Assembly (NCBI RefSeq): GCF_000285555.1 | Contig: NZ_HE610996.1 | Span: forward strand, 301,052 to 365,051 | DNA: 64,000 bases | Reading direction: 5' to 3' | Origin: Kurthia massiliensis | GTDB lineage: Bacteria; Bacillota; Bacilli; Bacillales_A; Planococcaceae | In this document: piece by piece, positions 55,502-64,000 of the stretch | How the letters are laid out: each line of letters opens with the position of its first letter | Position numbering within the stretch: position 1 is the stretch's first letter | Notes under the pieces: model-generated | What the model was told of the DNA's origin: nothing | The model's input: the letters and a program-made list of their open reading frames with translations, nothing else | Databases searched by the model: none | Position numbers and translations under genes: made by a program

Positions 55502-56170
55502 CTAGCTATTTTTAATACGCGATACTTGCATAATATTCGGTAAACGTCCGATTTCATTTAACACATCGTCGCTTAAGTTTTGATCGACCTCAATAACCAT
55601 TAGCGCCATCGTGCCACGCTCTTTACGTGATACTTCCATATGACCGATGTTAATTTGATGACTCGCTAAACATACCGATACGTGCGCTACAACACCTGCG
55701 CGATCGTTATGCACGACAAGAATTGCTGGCATACCACCTGACATGCGTAAACGGAATCCGTTCAATTCTGTAATCTCAATTGAACCCCCACCAATCGAAA
55801 TACCACACATCGACATTTCATTACCTTCGTCGTCTCCTAAAACGATGCGCGCTGTATTTGGGTGTTCAGATGCACCTGTTTCTGGGATAAATTCAAAGCT
55901 TAAACCAACTTTTTCAGCTTCCTCAAATGCCGTTTTAATACGTTCATCATACGTCTCGTAATCGAGTAACCCCCCGATAATGGCGACATCTGTTCCATGC
56001 CCCTTATACGTCTCCGCAAATGAACCATATAAATGTATTTTTGCCCAAGTAGGTTGTTTACCAAATAAATCGCGTGCGACGCGACCGATACGTGCTGCAC
56101 CTGCTGTATGGGACGAAGATGGCCCGATCATCACAGGACCAATAATGTCGAAAACGGATGAAAATTTCAT
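55502..56170 (-). CDS. sdaAB: L-serine dehydratase beta subunit
   Basis: 222 aa. The N-terminal half has FDIIGPVMIGPSSSHTAGAA, the family signature. The C-terminal ACT domain (about 148-222, HNDRAGVVAHVSVCLASHQI) probably senses serine. It forms the heterodimer with SdaAA. It is first in the sdaAB-sdaAA-recG unit and has a weak promoter upstream. Confidence 0.97.
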   Translation of the reverse strand: MKFSSVFDIIGPVMIGPSSSHTAGAARIGRVARDLFGKQPTWAKIHLYGSFAETYKGHGTDVAIIGGLLDYETYDERIKTAFEEAEKVGLSFEFIPETGASEHPNTARIVLGDDEGNEMSMCGISIGGGSIEITELNGFRLRMSGGMPAILVVHNDRAGVVAHVSVCLASHQINIGHMEVSRKERGTMALMVIEVDQNLSDDVLNEIGRLPNIMQVSRIKNS

Positions 56171-56210
56171 ACGTAGTCCCCTCTCTCAAAAAATAATTAA
56201 TTGTAGTTTC

Positions 56211-56239
56211 ATTTTATCCTATTCACGTCATAAACCCAA
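56211..56239 (-). promoter_or_regulatory. Candidate promoter of sdaAB
   Basis: -35 TTGGGT (56234-56239, 4/6), 17-base spacer, -10 TAAAAT (56211-56216). Position 41 bases before the ATG is sensible; the -35 is weak. Confidence 0.45.
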
Positions 56240-56370
56240 CATTTAAGCGAGCGTACTTCGGGCGATATTACACGATCTGTCCAAACCATATAAACAATTT
56301 AGACTATTTCGTGAGCATTTGGCTATTTAGTGTGTACAATTGCTCTTTTCAAACATACGTCGAAAAAAAT

Positions 56371-56405
56371 AAAAAAATCCGTTTTTCCTCGGAGGAAAAA
56401 CGGAT
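56371..56405 (-). terminator. Intrinsic terminator of yloU-fakA
   Basis: A perfect 14-bp stem ATCCGTTTTTCCTC/GAGGAAAAACGGAT with almost no loop, followed by TTTTTTT on the minus strand. Confidence 0.92.
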
Positions 56406-56418
56406 CTTCTCACTTCTA

Positions 56419-58062
56419 TTATTCAACAGAAATGATGTATGGGTATACAGGTTGTTTACCGTTGTGTACTTCTACTTCAACGTCTTCGAAGTTTGCTTCG
56501 ATGTAACCTGTTAATTGAGCTAGTTGTTGTTGTGTCGTATTTTGACCGTAAAGCACTGTCACGATTTCAGAATCTTCATCAACTGTTTTGTTAATGGCTA
56601 CTTCTGCAGCTTCTTCTAACGTTTTAACAGATGCTACGATTTTACCTTCGACCATCGCCATGAAATCATCTGTATGAATTTCAACGCCATCGATTGTTGT
56701 ATCACGTACAGCTGTTGTAATTTGAGCTGTTTTCACATCTTTAAATGCGCGTGTCATCGTTTCAGCATTTTCTTCAACAGTTACCTCTGGGTTGAATGAA
56801 AGGATTGCACTCATACCTTGAGGAATTGTTTTCGTTGGTACAACTGCAGCAGGAATGTCTAATAATTCAACCGCTTGCTCTGCAGCCATAATGATGTTTT
56901 TGTTGTTTGGTAAAATTAATACTTTTTCAGCGCCTACTTCTTTAATCGCATTGACGATATCTTCTGTAGATGGGTTCATCGTTTGACCGCCTTCGATGAC
57001 GTAAGATGCACCGACACTTTCAAGTAATTGTTTTACACCTTCACCTAATGCTACTGTAACGATTGCATATGGTGTTTTCTTCACTTCTTTCGCAACTGCT
57101 GGTTTTTCTTCTCCAACGATTGCTGTATGTTGTTGACGCATGTTATCAACTTTTACTTTCACAAGGCTACCGTATTGGTGACCGTATGAAATAACTTCAC
57201 CTGGTGTTTCAGAGTGAACGTGGATTTTTACAACTTCGTCATCAGAAATCACTAATAGTGAATCACCGAATTTGCTCATATCTTGACGGAATTCATCTTC
57301 GTTGAATGGACGTTTGTCTTCTTCGAAACGAACCATGAACTCTGTGCAATAGCCGAAGACGATATCTGATGTATCCATAAAGTCTTGTGCACGGTGGTGC
57401 TCAGCGTTTACTAAATCATCTAATGATGATTCAATTTTTGCTGGAAGCTCCTCGCCTTTTAAGCTCGCTACGAAACCTTCGTATACGAATACAAGACCTT
57501 GACCACCACTATCGACAACGCCTACTTCTTTTAATACAGGTAAAAGATCTGGTGTTTTGTCTAAAGCGATTTTTGCTGCTGCAAGCACTTCTTCCATAAA
57601 CACAACGATATCTTCTTCTGTATCAGCCAATTCTATTGCTCTTTCTGCAGCTAGACGTGCGACTGTTAAAATTGTACCTTCAGCTGGTTTCATTACCGCT
57701 TTATAGGCTGTTTTCACACCGTGGTCTAATGCATTTGCAAAAGTTTTGACAGATAGTGTTGCTTCTTTTTCTACCGCTTTGCCGAAGCCGCGGAATAATT
57801 GTGAAAGGATTACACCTGAGTTACCGCGAGCACCCATTAATAGGCCTTTTGATAACGCTTGTGAAACCGCTCCGATATTTTCTGTGACATTGTTGGCAAC
57901 TTCTTTAGCGCCTGATGTCATTGAAAGATTCATATTTGTACCTGTATCACCATCTGGTACTGGGAATACATTTAGTGAATCCACATAATCTGCGTTTTGA
58001 GATAAATGGTGCGCCCCAAGTTGTACCATTTCCGCAAATTTAATGCCGTCTAATGACTTCAT
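56419..58062 (-). CDS. fakA: Fatty acid kinase catalytic subunit FakA (YloV)
   Basis: 547 aa. The N-terminal DhaL/DAK2 kinase domain (1-200) carries the Mg-binding NVFPVPDGDTGTNM and the MGARGNSGVILSQLFRG loop. A middle linker and a C-terminal domain (from about 330, ILPNNKNIIMAAEQAVEL) follow. FakA phosphorylates fatty acids presented by DegV-type FakB proteins. It is paired with the Asp23 protein YloU (17-nt gap) as in other Firmicutes. Older annotation: DAK2 domain protein. Confidence 0.95.
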   Translation of the reverse strand: MKSLDGIKFAEMVQLGAHHLSQNADYVDSLNVFPVPDGDTGTNMNLSMTSGAKEVANNVTENIGAVSQALSKGLLMGARGNSGVILSQLFRGFGKAVEKEATLSVKTFANALDHGVKTAYKAVMKPAEGTILTVARLAAERAIELADTEEDIVVFMEEVLAAAKIALDKTPDLLPVLKEVGVVDSGGQGLVFVYEGFVASLKGEELPAKIESSLDDLVNAEHHRAQDFMDTSDIVFGYCTEFMVRFEEDKRPFNEDEFRQDMSKFGDSLLVISDDEVVKIHVHSETPGEVISYGHQYGSLVKVKVDNMRQQHTAIVGEEKPAVAKEVKKTPYAIVTVALGEGVKQLLESVGASYVIEGGQTMNPSTEDIVNAIKEVGAEKVLILPNNKNIIMAAEQAVELLDIPAAVVPTKTIPQGMSAILSFNPEVTVEENAETMTRAFKDVKTAQITTAVRDTTIDGVEIHTDDFMAMVEGKIVASVKTLEEAAEVAINKTVDEDSEIVTVLYGQNTTQQQLAQLTGYIEANFEDVEVEVHNGKQPVYPYIISVE

Positions 58063-58079
58063 TGATTTAGTTCCTCCTC

Positions 58080-58454
58080 TTAATCGTTCGCTACACGCAC
58101 ACCTTGCACATACACATTAACTGAGTTAACAGCCATGCCTAATGTCGTATCGAGTGTATATTTTACTTTTGATTGGACTTGATAAGCCACCTCTGAAATT
58201 TTCGTACCATAGCTGACGATTACATACATATCAATATGTAAATTTTTATTTTCACCTTCGCCATCTTGACGTACTAATACGCCGCGCGCGAAGTTTTCTT
58301 TACGCAAAATATCTGTTAATCCATCGCGGATTTGATGCTTACTTGCCATGCCGACAATCCCGTAACATTCGATTGCAGCTCCACCTGCGATTTGTGCTAC
58401 GACATCATTAGCGATATCAATATGACCGAATTCATTTGTTAGTTCTACTGACAT
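58080..58454 (-). CDS. yloU: Asp23/Gls24 family protein YloU
   Basis: 124 aa Asp23/Gls24 (alkaline-shock) domain: IDIANDVVAQIAGGAAIECYG near the start and the VQSKVKYTLDTTLGMAVNSV region near the end. Family members are membrane-associated or cytoplasmic scaffold proteins linked to envelope stress and lipid metabolism; no enzyme activity is known. AGGAGG is upstream of the ATG. It is cotranscribed with fakA and diverges from rpmB. Confidence 0.95.
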   Translation of the reverse strand: MSVELTNEFGHIDIANDVVAQIAGGAAIECYGIVGMASKHQIRDGLTDILRKENFARGVLVRQDGEGENKNLHIDMYVIVSYGTKISEVAYQVQSKVKYTLDTTLGMAVNSVNVYVQGVRVAND

Positions 58455-58509
58455 TGATTTGGCCTCCTGTTCTAAATTAACTTCACTTTATTGTACTATA
58501 CAAAACCTT

Positions 58510-58538
58510 ATTATAAAAGAATCGTCTTTATTCGTCCA
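58510..58538 (-). promoter_or_regulatory. Promoter of yloU-fakA
   Basis: -35 TGGACG (58533-58538), 17-base spacer, perfect -10 TATAAT (58510-58515) on the minus strand, within the divergent region to rpmB. Confidence 0.6.
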
Positions 58539-58594
58539 TTTTTGCACAAAACATAGTGTAAAGGTTTTTTTCTTGAAAGTCTAGGATTTAGTTA

Positions 58595-58623
58595 TTGCAA
58601 AGTCCGAATGTCTATGTTAAATT
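58595..58623 (+). promoter_or_regulatory. Promoter of rpmB
   Basis: -35 TTGCAA (58595-58600), 17-base spacer with an extended TGT before -10 TAAATT (58618-58623). An overlapping TATTAT is an alternative -10. Confidence 0.5.
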
Positions 58624-58690
58624 ATTATAGTATGTGAAATATCGAAGTGAAACACACTCTTTCAACTTCTTAAATGAGGAGGAAATCAAT

Positions 58691-58879
58691 ATGCCAAAAC
58701 AATGCGTAATTACTGGACGTAAAAGTCGTTCTGGTAACAACCGTTCACACGCTATGAACGCTTCAAAACGTACTTGGGGTGCTAACTTACAAAAAGTTCG
58801 TATCTTAGTAAACGGCAAACCTAAACGCGTTTGGGTTTCTGCTCGTGCACTTAAATCAGGTAAAGTAGAACGCGTATAA
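58691..58879 (+). CDS. rpmB: Ribosomal protein L28
   Basis: 62 aa, beginning [20 protein letters not shown] and ending [10 protein letters not shown], full-length bL28. It is the only plus-strand gene in the window. The ATG at 58691 has GAGGAGGAAA upstream; an earlier in-frame ATG 19 codons before is not conserved. It is a one-gene unit with its own promoter and terminator. The single Cys is the only one, so the zinc ribbon of some L28 forms is absent. Confidence 0.98.
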   Translation: MPKQCVITGRKSRSGNNRSHAMNASKRTWGANLQKVRILVNGKPKRVWVSARALKSGKVERV

Positions 58880-58889
58880 TAGCGCTCTT

Positions 58890-58921
58890 AAAACACCTTG
58901 CTTCGCGCAAGGTGTTTTTTT
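58890..58921 (+). terminator. Intrinsic terminator of rpmB
   Basis: AACACCTTGC, loop, GCAAGGTGTT followed by TTTTT on the plus strand, 11 bases after the rpmB stop. Confidence 0.93.
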
Positions 58922-58924
58922 GTG

Positions 58925-58963
58925 CAAAAAAGGTAGTGCAATTTTTATTTGCACTACCTTTTT
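58925..58963 (-). terminator. Intrinsic terminator of the prpC-thiN operon
   Basis: The minus strand reads AAAAAGGTAGTGCAA, A/T loop, TTGCACTACC and TTTTTT. It faces the rpmB terminator four bases away. Confidence 0.92.
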
Positions 58964-58978
58964 CTGTATATTCATATA

Positions 58979-59629
58979 TTAATCGTTACTACGAATCATC
59001 AATAAAGCACTTTGTGAAAATGTAACTGTCGCATTCGGAGAAATGACTTCATTGCTCGTAAAACGCGTCGTTCCCATCGTGACAAGTTCCGCTGTCGTTT
59101 CATAGGCGACACCGCGTAACGTCACATCTGGTACGTCGCTACCGAATGCAAAAAACGATACGTATTGATAACGATCGTCATATGGCAGTTCAGTCGTTCC
59201 AGGAAATAAGAAACTTAATTCATTCGTCTTATTCATCATACAGATGTGACAATTTGGTGTTGCTTTTTGTAAGCGGTACACGAGATGTAAATTCGCTGCG
59301 TAGTGATCGAGTCGACCGCCCGTTGCACCGATGAGTGTAATGCGGTCTGGTTGCATCTCTAATGCGCGCAAAATCGCAAGCTCTGTGTCGGTCTCATCTT
59401 TTTCTGGTGCATGACGCTCGATATTTGGCACAGCGTCCGTTACGCGTGCCCATTCGGCGTCTGATAGTGAATCAAAGTCACCAACAGCCATATGAGGTGT
59501 AATTCCATGTTCTAATAAATAAATCGTGCCGTGGTCGGCTCCGATAAAAATGGCGTCGTTAAAAGAAAGGAGGACGTCGCGCGTAGCGACCTCCTCCTGT
59601 GGACCTCCTGCGCAAATAATAACGTGCAT
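58979..59629 (-). CDS. thiN: Thiamine pyrophosphokinase ThiN (YloS)
   Basis: 216 aa. Catalytic-domain motifs are IGADHGTIYLLEHGITPHMA, VGDFDSLSD, KDETDTELAI (KDxTD loop) and LIGATGGRLDHYAANLHL. It makes thiamine diphosphate from thiamine and ATP. It overlaps rpe by one base (TAATG) and ends the prpC-prkC-rsgA-rpe-thiN operon. In B. subtilis spoVM follows; here only terminators do. Confidence 0.97.
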   Translation of the reverse strand: MHVIICAGGPQEEVATRDVLLSFNDAIFIGADHGTIYLLEHGITPHMAVGDFDSLSDAEWARVTDAVPNIERHAPEKDETDTELAILRALEMQPDRITLIGATGGRLDHYAANLHLVYRLQKATPNCHICMMNKTNELSFLFPGTTELPYDDRYQYVSFFAFGSDVPDVTLRGVAYETTAELVTMGTTRFTSNEVISPNATVTFSQSALLMIRSND

Positions 59630-60291
59630 TAAAGCGCTGCAAGTCCTGCTTCTTTAATTGCTGTAAGCGCTGCTTGACGGTCTTCTTTACCGAAGATTGC
59701 AGAGCCAGCGACAAACACCGTTGCGCCTGCTTTGGCACATGGTACGATTGTTTCGGCGTTGACGCCACCGTCGATTTCAATCGCGACATCTAAGTTTTTC
59801 GCTTTGATCGTATCTGAAAGTTCTTGAATTTTTGGTACGACAGAATGAATGAATTTTTGACCACCAAATCCAGGGTTTACTGTCATTAGAAGCACCATAT
59901 CGATATCTTCTAATACGTGTTTGATCGTGTCGATTGGTGTATGTGGATTTAACACGACACCAGGTTTTACGCCGTATGAACGAATCAATTGAATCGTACG
60001 ATGTAAATGTCGACAAGCTTCTACGTGTACAGTGATGTATGCTGCACCCGCTTTGGCAAATTGTTCGATATATTGATCAGGATTTTCAATCATTAAATGC
60101 ACGTCTAATGGCACGTTCGTATGTGGACGAATCGCATCCATAGCGATTGCACCGAATGAAATGTTCGGCACGAAATGGCCATCCATGACATCTACGTGAA
60201 TCAAATCTGCTCCTGCTTTTTCAACATCTTTTACTTCTTCTACTAATTTACCGAAATCGGCTGCTAGAATAGATGGTGCAATTTTAATCAT
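59629..60291 (-). CDS. rpe: Ribulose-phosphate 3-epimerase
   Basis: 220 aa from the ATG at 60289-60291 (MIKIAPSILAADFGKLVEEV). TIM-barrel signatures HVDVMDGHFVPNISFG and VLLMTVNPGFGGQKFI are present, with the DGGVN phosphate site. It interconverts ribulose- and xylulose-5-phosphate in the pentose phosphate pathway. It begins 4 nt after rsgA with GAGGTA upstream. Earlier in-frame starts would overlap rsgA. Confidence 0.98.
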   Translation of the reverse strand: MIKIAPSILAADFGKLVEEVKDVEKAGADLIHVDVMDGHFVPNISFGAIAMDAIRPHTNVPLDVHLMIENPDQYIEQFAKAGAAYITVHVEACRHLHRTIQLIRSYGVKPGVVLNPHTPIDTIKHVLEDIDMVLLMTVNPGFGGQKFIHSVVPKIQELSDTIKAKNLDVAIEIDGGVNAETIVPCAKAGATVFVAGSAIFGKEDRQAALTAIKEAGLAAL

Positions 60292-60295
60292 AATG

Positions 60296-61177
60296 TTAGT
60301 ACCTCGGCTTTCTATCTGTAATTTCTTGTAGGAATTGTAGATAGTGATCGTAGCGGTATTGCTGCAAGTCACCTGTTTCGAGTGCTGCTTTCACCGCACA
60401 TTTCGGCTCTTTCACGTGCAGACAACCGCGGAATTTGCAGTCTTCTGACAAACGTGTCAAGTCCGGGAAACAGTACGTTAATTCCTCTTTTTCTATTGTA
60501 TCAAAATCAAACGAACTAAAACCAGGTGTATCTGCAATTAAACCACCTGCCACTTCAATTAATTCTACGTGACGTGTCGTATGTTTCCCGCGTCCTAGCG
60601 CGTCAGAAATAACACCCGTTTTTAAATTTAACATCGGCATTAACGTATTTAATAATGTTGATTTTCCAACACCTGATTGCCCTGCAAGCACTGTCGTTTT
60701 TCCTTCTAACAGTGGACGGATTTTTTCAAGAATCGTCGCATCGTCTTTGAACGTTTCGACGACCGTATAGCCGATTGCTTCATAATCCGCTTTATAACGT
60801 GCAATGCTTTCACGTTGCGCATCGTTTAATAAATCCATTTTCGTTAAACAAATAAGCGGTTGAATGTGGAACGATTCTAATACGACTAAAAAGCGGTCTA
60901 ATAAAATCGTGTTGAAATCTGGTTCTACGACAGAAAAGACGAGAATCGCTTGGTCGATATTTGCGATTGGTGGACGAACGAGTTCATTTTTACGTTCTGC
61001 CACTTTCGTCAATGTACCGTCATTATCTCCTTCCACTTCATATTCAACAAAATCGCCAACGAGCGGTGTAATGCCACGTTTACGGAAAACGCCGCGCCCT
61101 CTCGTTTGAATCAATTTGTCGCCATCTTGGACGTAATAAAAACCACTTAATGCTTTTCGAATTTGGCCTGTTGCCAT
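60296..61177 (-). CDS. rsgA: Ribosome small subunit GTPase RsgA (YloQ/CpgA)
   Basis: 293 aa. Circularly permuted GTPase with G4 TKMD (112-115), G1 GQSGVGKS (166-173) and G3 DTPGF. An OB domain is N-terminal, and a C-terminal zinc site is formed by C-x7-H-x-C type residues in FRGCLHVKEPKCAV. It checks 30S maturation. In Bacillus it is a substrate of the kinase encoded just upstream (PrkC). Shine-Dalgarno AGGAGGAA. Confidence 0.98.
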   Translation of the reverse strand: MATGQIRKALSGFYYVQDGDKLIQTRGRGVFRKRGITPLVGDFVEYEVEGDNDGTLTKVAERKNELVRPPIANIDQAILVFSVVEPDFNTILLDRFLVVLESFHIQPLICLTKMDLLNDAQRESIARYKADYEAIGYTVVETFKDDATILEKIRPLLEGKTTVLAGQSGVGKSTLLNTLMPMLNLKTGVISDALGRGKHTTRHVELIEVAGGLIADTPGFSSFDFDTIEKEELTYCFPDLTRLSEDCKFRGCLHVKEPKCAVKAALETGDLQQYRYDHYLQFLQEITDRKPRY

Positions 61178-61192
61178 ACTGTTCCTCCTATT

Positions 61193-63193
61193 TTATAGAT
61201 CATCATACAAAATTGTTTCGTCATAAATCGTTTCATCGTCACGCGTAATACGATAAATGCCTTCGCTACCTTCTTCAATGACAAGTTTTAAGCGTTTCGT
61301 CGTCGTTTCCGTAATCGTAAACGTTTGATAAACGGCCGTTACTTGATGATCTTTATCTTGAATATAAATATTAATTTTTTGTGGCGTACGTGTCGGTGCT
61401 TCGATTTCTGTTTCTGGTGCCTCTTCGTCTGCTGACGCCTCATTCATATCGTCATACGGTATTTCAATCGTACGAATGAGCGTTTTTGTCGCTTTCTCTT
61501 CAACGCCTTTTGAGACGACGACGGTCACGTCATTGCCTTTTGAAAGCGTCGTCCCTGCTGGTGGATTTTGTGAAAGTACATGCCCTTTTTCAATCGTATC
61601 CGAATATTTTTCATCGGTAATTCGAATATTGGAACCTGTCTTTGCCGCATAATCTTGCAACTGCTGCGTTGAATAGCCGAGTAAATTCGCCAGCGCAAAC
61701 GTTTCAATCCCTTTACTAATCGTTAGCGTCACAGTCGTCTCATTTGGTACGACTGTTTTTCCCGCCTTCGGTGACTGCGTTAAAATTTGATTAACCGGTT
61801 GCTCCGAAAATTGCTTTTTAATTTTAACGTCAAACCCTTGCTTCGTTAATAACTTTTTCACTTGGTTTATATCGCGACCAACATAGTCATTCATCGTCAC
61901 TTCTTCTTTTCCTTCTGAAACGACTAAATCAACTTCTGTATGTTGGTCAACCTTTTTACCAGCGCCTGGCATCGTTACGATGACATTGCCATTTGCGATT
62001 GTATCCGAATATTGCATCGAACGTTTCCCAATCGACAGCCCTGCCTCTTGAATGTCATCTAATGCTTTTTCGAGTGCAATGTCTGAAACGTCAGGCACGG
62101 TTACTTGCTTCGGTTTAAATAACTGTGGGAATAATACGAGCGTCGCTGAAAATAACAACATGAAGACAGCGAGTATGCCTAGCGTCACGAGCCATTTGTT
62201 GTGCTTTTTCTTTTTCGGCGTTTCAACTGGCTTTGGCTCCGGCGTTTTTTCTACTGCCATTACCCGCGTCACTTCTTCATCTGGTGGCGCTGGCACGAAG
62301 TCTCGAATCACTGGAATTGCCTTCGTTTTTTCAATATCTTCTGGCACGATAAATTTCGCATCGTGCGCACGTGCATCATCTAGCACCGTTTCTAAATCTT
62401 CGCGCATCGCTTCAACTGAATCGTAGCGATAACGTGGATCTTTCGCTGTCGCCTTTAACACGACATTTTCTAAACTTTGTGGAATAGACGGCACGATTTG
62501 ACGCACGGACGGTGTTTCCGATTGCAAATGTTTAAGCGCAATCGACACAGCAGACTCCCCTGAAAATGGCAGCTGTCCTGTTAGTAATTCGTATAACACG
62601 ATACCGAGCGCATACATATCTGACTTAACGGTCGCAATACCCCCACGCGCTTGCTCTGGTGATAAATAATGCACCGTCCCAAGTACTGAGTTCGTTTTCG
62701 TAAATGATGTCGCCGATAGAGCCATCGCAATACCAAAATCGCTAATTTTCACGTTGCCATCTTCATCCATCAAAATGTTTTGTGGCTTAATGTCACGATG
62801 AATAATTTGATTTTGGTGTGCATTCGCAATTGCTGACGTCAGTTGTACCATAATTTTCACCGCGCGCTGTGGCGAAAGTGGCGCGTATTGCTGAATATAT
62901 TGTTTCAACGTTTGCCCTTTAATATATTCCATCACTAAATAATACATATCATCTTCTTCTCCGACATCGTAAATCGATACGATATTCGGATGCGTTAAGC
63001 TCGTAGATGACGACGCTTCTCGTTGAAAACGACGATGCAATTCATCTTCATCTGAAAAGTTGTAGCGTAAAATTTTAATCGCCACATCGCGATCTAAAAT
63101 AGCATCGTGCGCCAAATAGACGTTCGACATGCCGCCACCACCGATCAGTTTGAGAATTTTATAGCGTCCACCAATACGTTTTCCGATTAGCAT
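61193..63193 (-). CDS. prkC: Serine/threonine kinase PrkC with PASTA repeats
   Basis: 666 aa. Kinase domain 1-270 with Gly loop GGGGMSNVY (18-26), K40, HRDIKPQN and DFG. One membrane helix lies near 335-358. Three extracellular PASTA repeats follow (starting near KQVTVPDVSD, KEEVTMNDYVG and IETFALANLLGYS), then a C-terminal Ig-like domain. It senses peptidoglycan fragments and controls growth and envelope genes. It begins 3 nt after prpC, its phosphatase. Confidence 0.98.
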   Translation of the reverse strand: MLIGKRIGGRYKILKLIGGGGMSNVYLAHDAILDRDVAIKILRYNFSDEDELHRRFQREASSSTSLTHPNIVSIYDVGEEDDMYYLVMEYIKGQTLKQYIQQYAPLSPQRAVKIMVQLTSAIANAHQNQIIHRDIKPQNILMDEDGNVKISDFGIAMALSATSFTKTNSVLGTVHYLSPEQARGGIATVKSDMYALGIVLYELLTGQLPFSGESAVSIALKHLQSETPSVRQIVPSIPQSLENVVLKATAKDPRYRYDSVEAMREDLETVLDDARAHDAKFIVPEDIEKTKAIPVIRDFVPAPPDEEVTRVMAVEKTPEPKPVETPKKKKHNKWLVTLGILAVFMLLFSATLVLFPQLFKPKQVTVPDVSDIALEKALDDIQEAGLSIGKRSMQYSDTIANGNVIVTMPGAGKKVDQHTEVDLVVSEGKEEVTMNDYVGRDINQVKKLLTKQGFDVKIKKQFSEQPVNQILTQSPKAGKTVVPNETTVTLTISKGIETFALANLLGYSTQQLQDYAAKTGSNIRITDEKYSDTIEKGHVLSQNPPAGTTLSKGNDVTVVVSKGVEEKATKTLIRTIEIPYDDMNEASADEEAPETEIEAPTRTPQKINIYIQDKDHQVTAVYQTFTITETTTKRLKLVIEEGSEGIYRITRDDETIYDETILYDDL

Positions 63194-63196
63194 ACG

Positions 63197-63943
63197 CTAC
63201 ACCTCCTCTCGCTGTGCTTCTAATAAGATGCAAGAAATGTTATCTTCGCCACCATACAAATTGGCGCGTCGAATCAATTCGCGCCCTTTTGCCGCTAACG
63301 TCGTTTGAGTCATCACAACGCTATGTAATTCAGAAGACATTAGCTTATTGCTAAGGCCATCTGAACATATTAATAGATAGGAATAAGGCAACAATTGTAC
63401 CTGATAGTAGTCTGGTTCAATTGTTGCCTCGGTGCCTAAAGATTTTATGATGTAGTTTTTTTGTGGATGTACTTGCGCTTCTGCTTCGCTAATTTGCCCG
63501 GTTTCGACGAGCACGTTCACGTAAGAATGATCGCGTGTAATTTGCGTAATCGAAGCTTTTGATAAAACGTACGCACGACTATCACCAATATGACAAATCA
63601 TCACATCATCTCCCGCGATGAATGCCGCAATAAGTGTTGTACCCATGCCTTGGCATTCGTCGTGTGTTAATGAATAGTTGTATATGTCTTTGTTGACTTG
63701 TTTAATCGTTTGATCAAGCCATGCGCGCTGTGCTGTTGCTGTTTCAAAAGGTTTTTGTATTGCATTAAATGACGCTGCGAATCCGTCAACGGCCATCGTG
63801 CTCGCGACATCGCCGGCGTTATGCCCGCCCATGCCATCTGCAACGATTGCTAGTTGCATACCGACTGCATTCGTCAATACGACTGCTCGATCTTCATTGA
63901 GCGTTCGCTTCCTACCAATATCACTTTCAACCGTAAATCTCAA
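63197..63943 (-). CDS. prpC: PP2C-type protein phosphatase PrpC (Stp)
   Basis: 248 aa. PP2C metal-binding motifs are NEDRAVV, IVADGMGGHNAGDVAS, CHIGDSRAYVL, SDGLSNKL and GGEDNISCIL. It removes phosphate from PrkC and its targets. The start is TTG (63941-63943) with AGAGGTG seven bases upstream. It follows rlmN by 21 bases and precedes prkC, the standard kinase/phosphatase pair. Confidence 0.97.
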   Translation of the reverse strand: MRFTVESDIGRKRTLNEDRAVVLTNAVGMQLAIVADGMGGHNAGDVASTMAVDGFAASFNAIQKPFETATAQRAWLDQTIKQVNKDIYNYSLTHDECQGMGTTLIAAFIAGDDVMICHIGDSRAYVLSKASITQITRDHSYVNVLVETGQISEAEAQVHPQKNYIIKSLGTEATIEPDYYQVQLLPYSYLLICSDGLSNKLMSSELHSVVMTQTTLAAKGRELIRRANLYGGEDNISCILLEAQREEV

Positions 63944-63964
63944 GGCACTTCACCTCTTCAACAA

Positions 63965-64000
63965 TTAGTGTGCAGTTTCTTCTTCACGCTCTTGCGCACG
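63965..64000 (-). CDS. rlmN: End of a gene, probably rlmN (23S rRNA/tRNA A2503 methyltransferase)
   Basis: Only the last 11 codons and the TAA (63965-63967) are in the window, reading RAQEREEETAH. Too short to recognise by itself. The Bacillus order rlmN-prpC-prkC suggests rlmN, a radical-SAM methyltransferase; the acidic tail is compatible. Confidence 0.55.
   Translation of the reverse strand, partial: RAQEREEETAH

Noticed and set aside
58634-58690. Longer rpmB start at 58634
   Set aside because: The extra 19 residues are not part of L28, and a strong Shine-Dalgarno directly precedes the ATG at 58691.
1-64000. Mobile elements, prophage, tRNA or rRNA genes
   Set aside because: No transposase, integrase other than XerC, terminal repeats, or tRNA/rRNA-like sequences were seen; codon use looks even throughout.

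Overview
The window is a chromosomal core region of a low-GC Gram-positive bacterium of the order Bacillales. Gene order and protein sequences follow the Bacillus subtilis prpC-to-cheA segment almost gene for gene: prpC-prkC-rsgA-rpe-thiN, rpmB, yloU-fakA, sdaAB-sdaAA-recG, fapR-plsX-fabD-fabG-acpP, rnc-smc-ftsY, ylxM-ffh, rpsP-khpA-rimM-trmD, rplS, rnhB, ylqG-ylqH, sucCD, dprA, topA, trmFO, xerC-hslV-hslU-codY, then the fla/che operon. A signal peptidase gene sits between rplS and rbgA, ylqD is missing between khpA and rimM, and the sporulation gene spoVM is absent from its usual place between thiN and rpmB. Together these suggest a Planococcaceae/Caryophanaceae-type organism, possibly a motile non-sporing one such as Kurthia. 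That placement is inference; no rRNA is present to fix it.

Layout. Every gene except rpmB is on the minus strand, so transcription runs from high to low coordinates. From 64000 down to 58979: end of rlmN, PP2C phosphatase and PASTA kinase, RsgA, Rpe and ThiN. At 58.1-58.9 kb rpmB (plus) diverges from yloU-fakA. From 56.2 to 52.6 kb: serine dehydratase and RecG. From 52.5 to 48.9 kb: the FapR-controlled phospholipid/fatty-acid genes. From 48.7 to 36.2 kb: RNA, ribosome and secretion genes (RNase III, SMC, SRP GTPases, S16, RimM, TrmD, L19, signal peptidase, RbgA, RNase HII). From 36.2 to 33.9 kb: an orphan FliK-like/FlhB-C-like gene pair. Then succinyl-CoA synthetase, DprA, TopA, TrmFO and the xerC-hslVU-codY operon.

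From 22579 down to 1 runs the fla/che operon (flgB ... cheA). It encodes rod, hook, MS ring, C ring, the type III export gate and its ATPase, hook-length control, motor accessory proteins, FlhF/FlhG and chemotaxis signalling proteins. Genes are tightly packed, many with ATGA-type overlaps. The main anomaly is fliO: a one-base frameshift at about 8337-8344 cuts off its last 70 or so codons, which remain readable in the next frame up to the fliP start.

Control signals visible in the sequence: sigma-A-type promoters before fapR (with a FapR operator), rpsP (two, tandem), rplS (with a structured leader), sucC, acpP, codY, yloU, rpmB and sdaAB; fourteen intrinsic terminators; and a good CodY-box match in the codY 5' UTR. 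I see no rRNA, tRNA, CRISPR, transposon or prophage. No wholly new system is evident. The most interesting items are the fliO frameshift, the YlqG/YlqH pair, the hairpin between Shine-Dalgarno and start of swrD, the HslV N-terminus, and the recG terminator whose stem doubles as the fapR -35 box.
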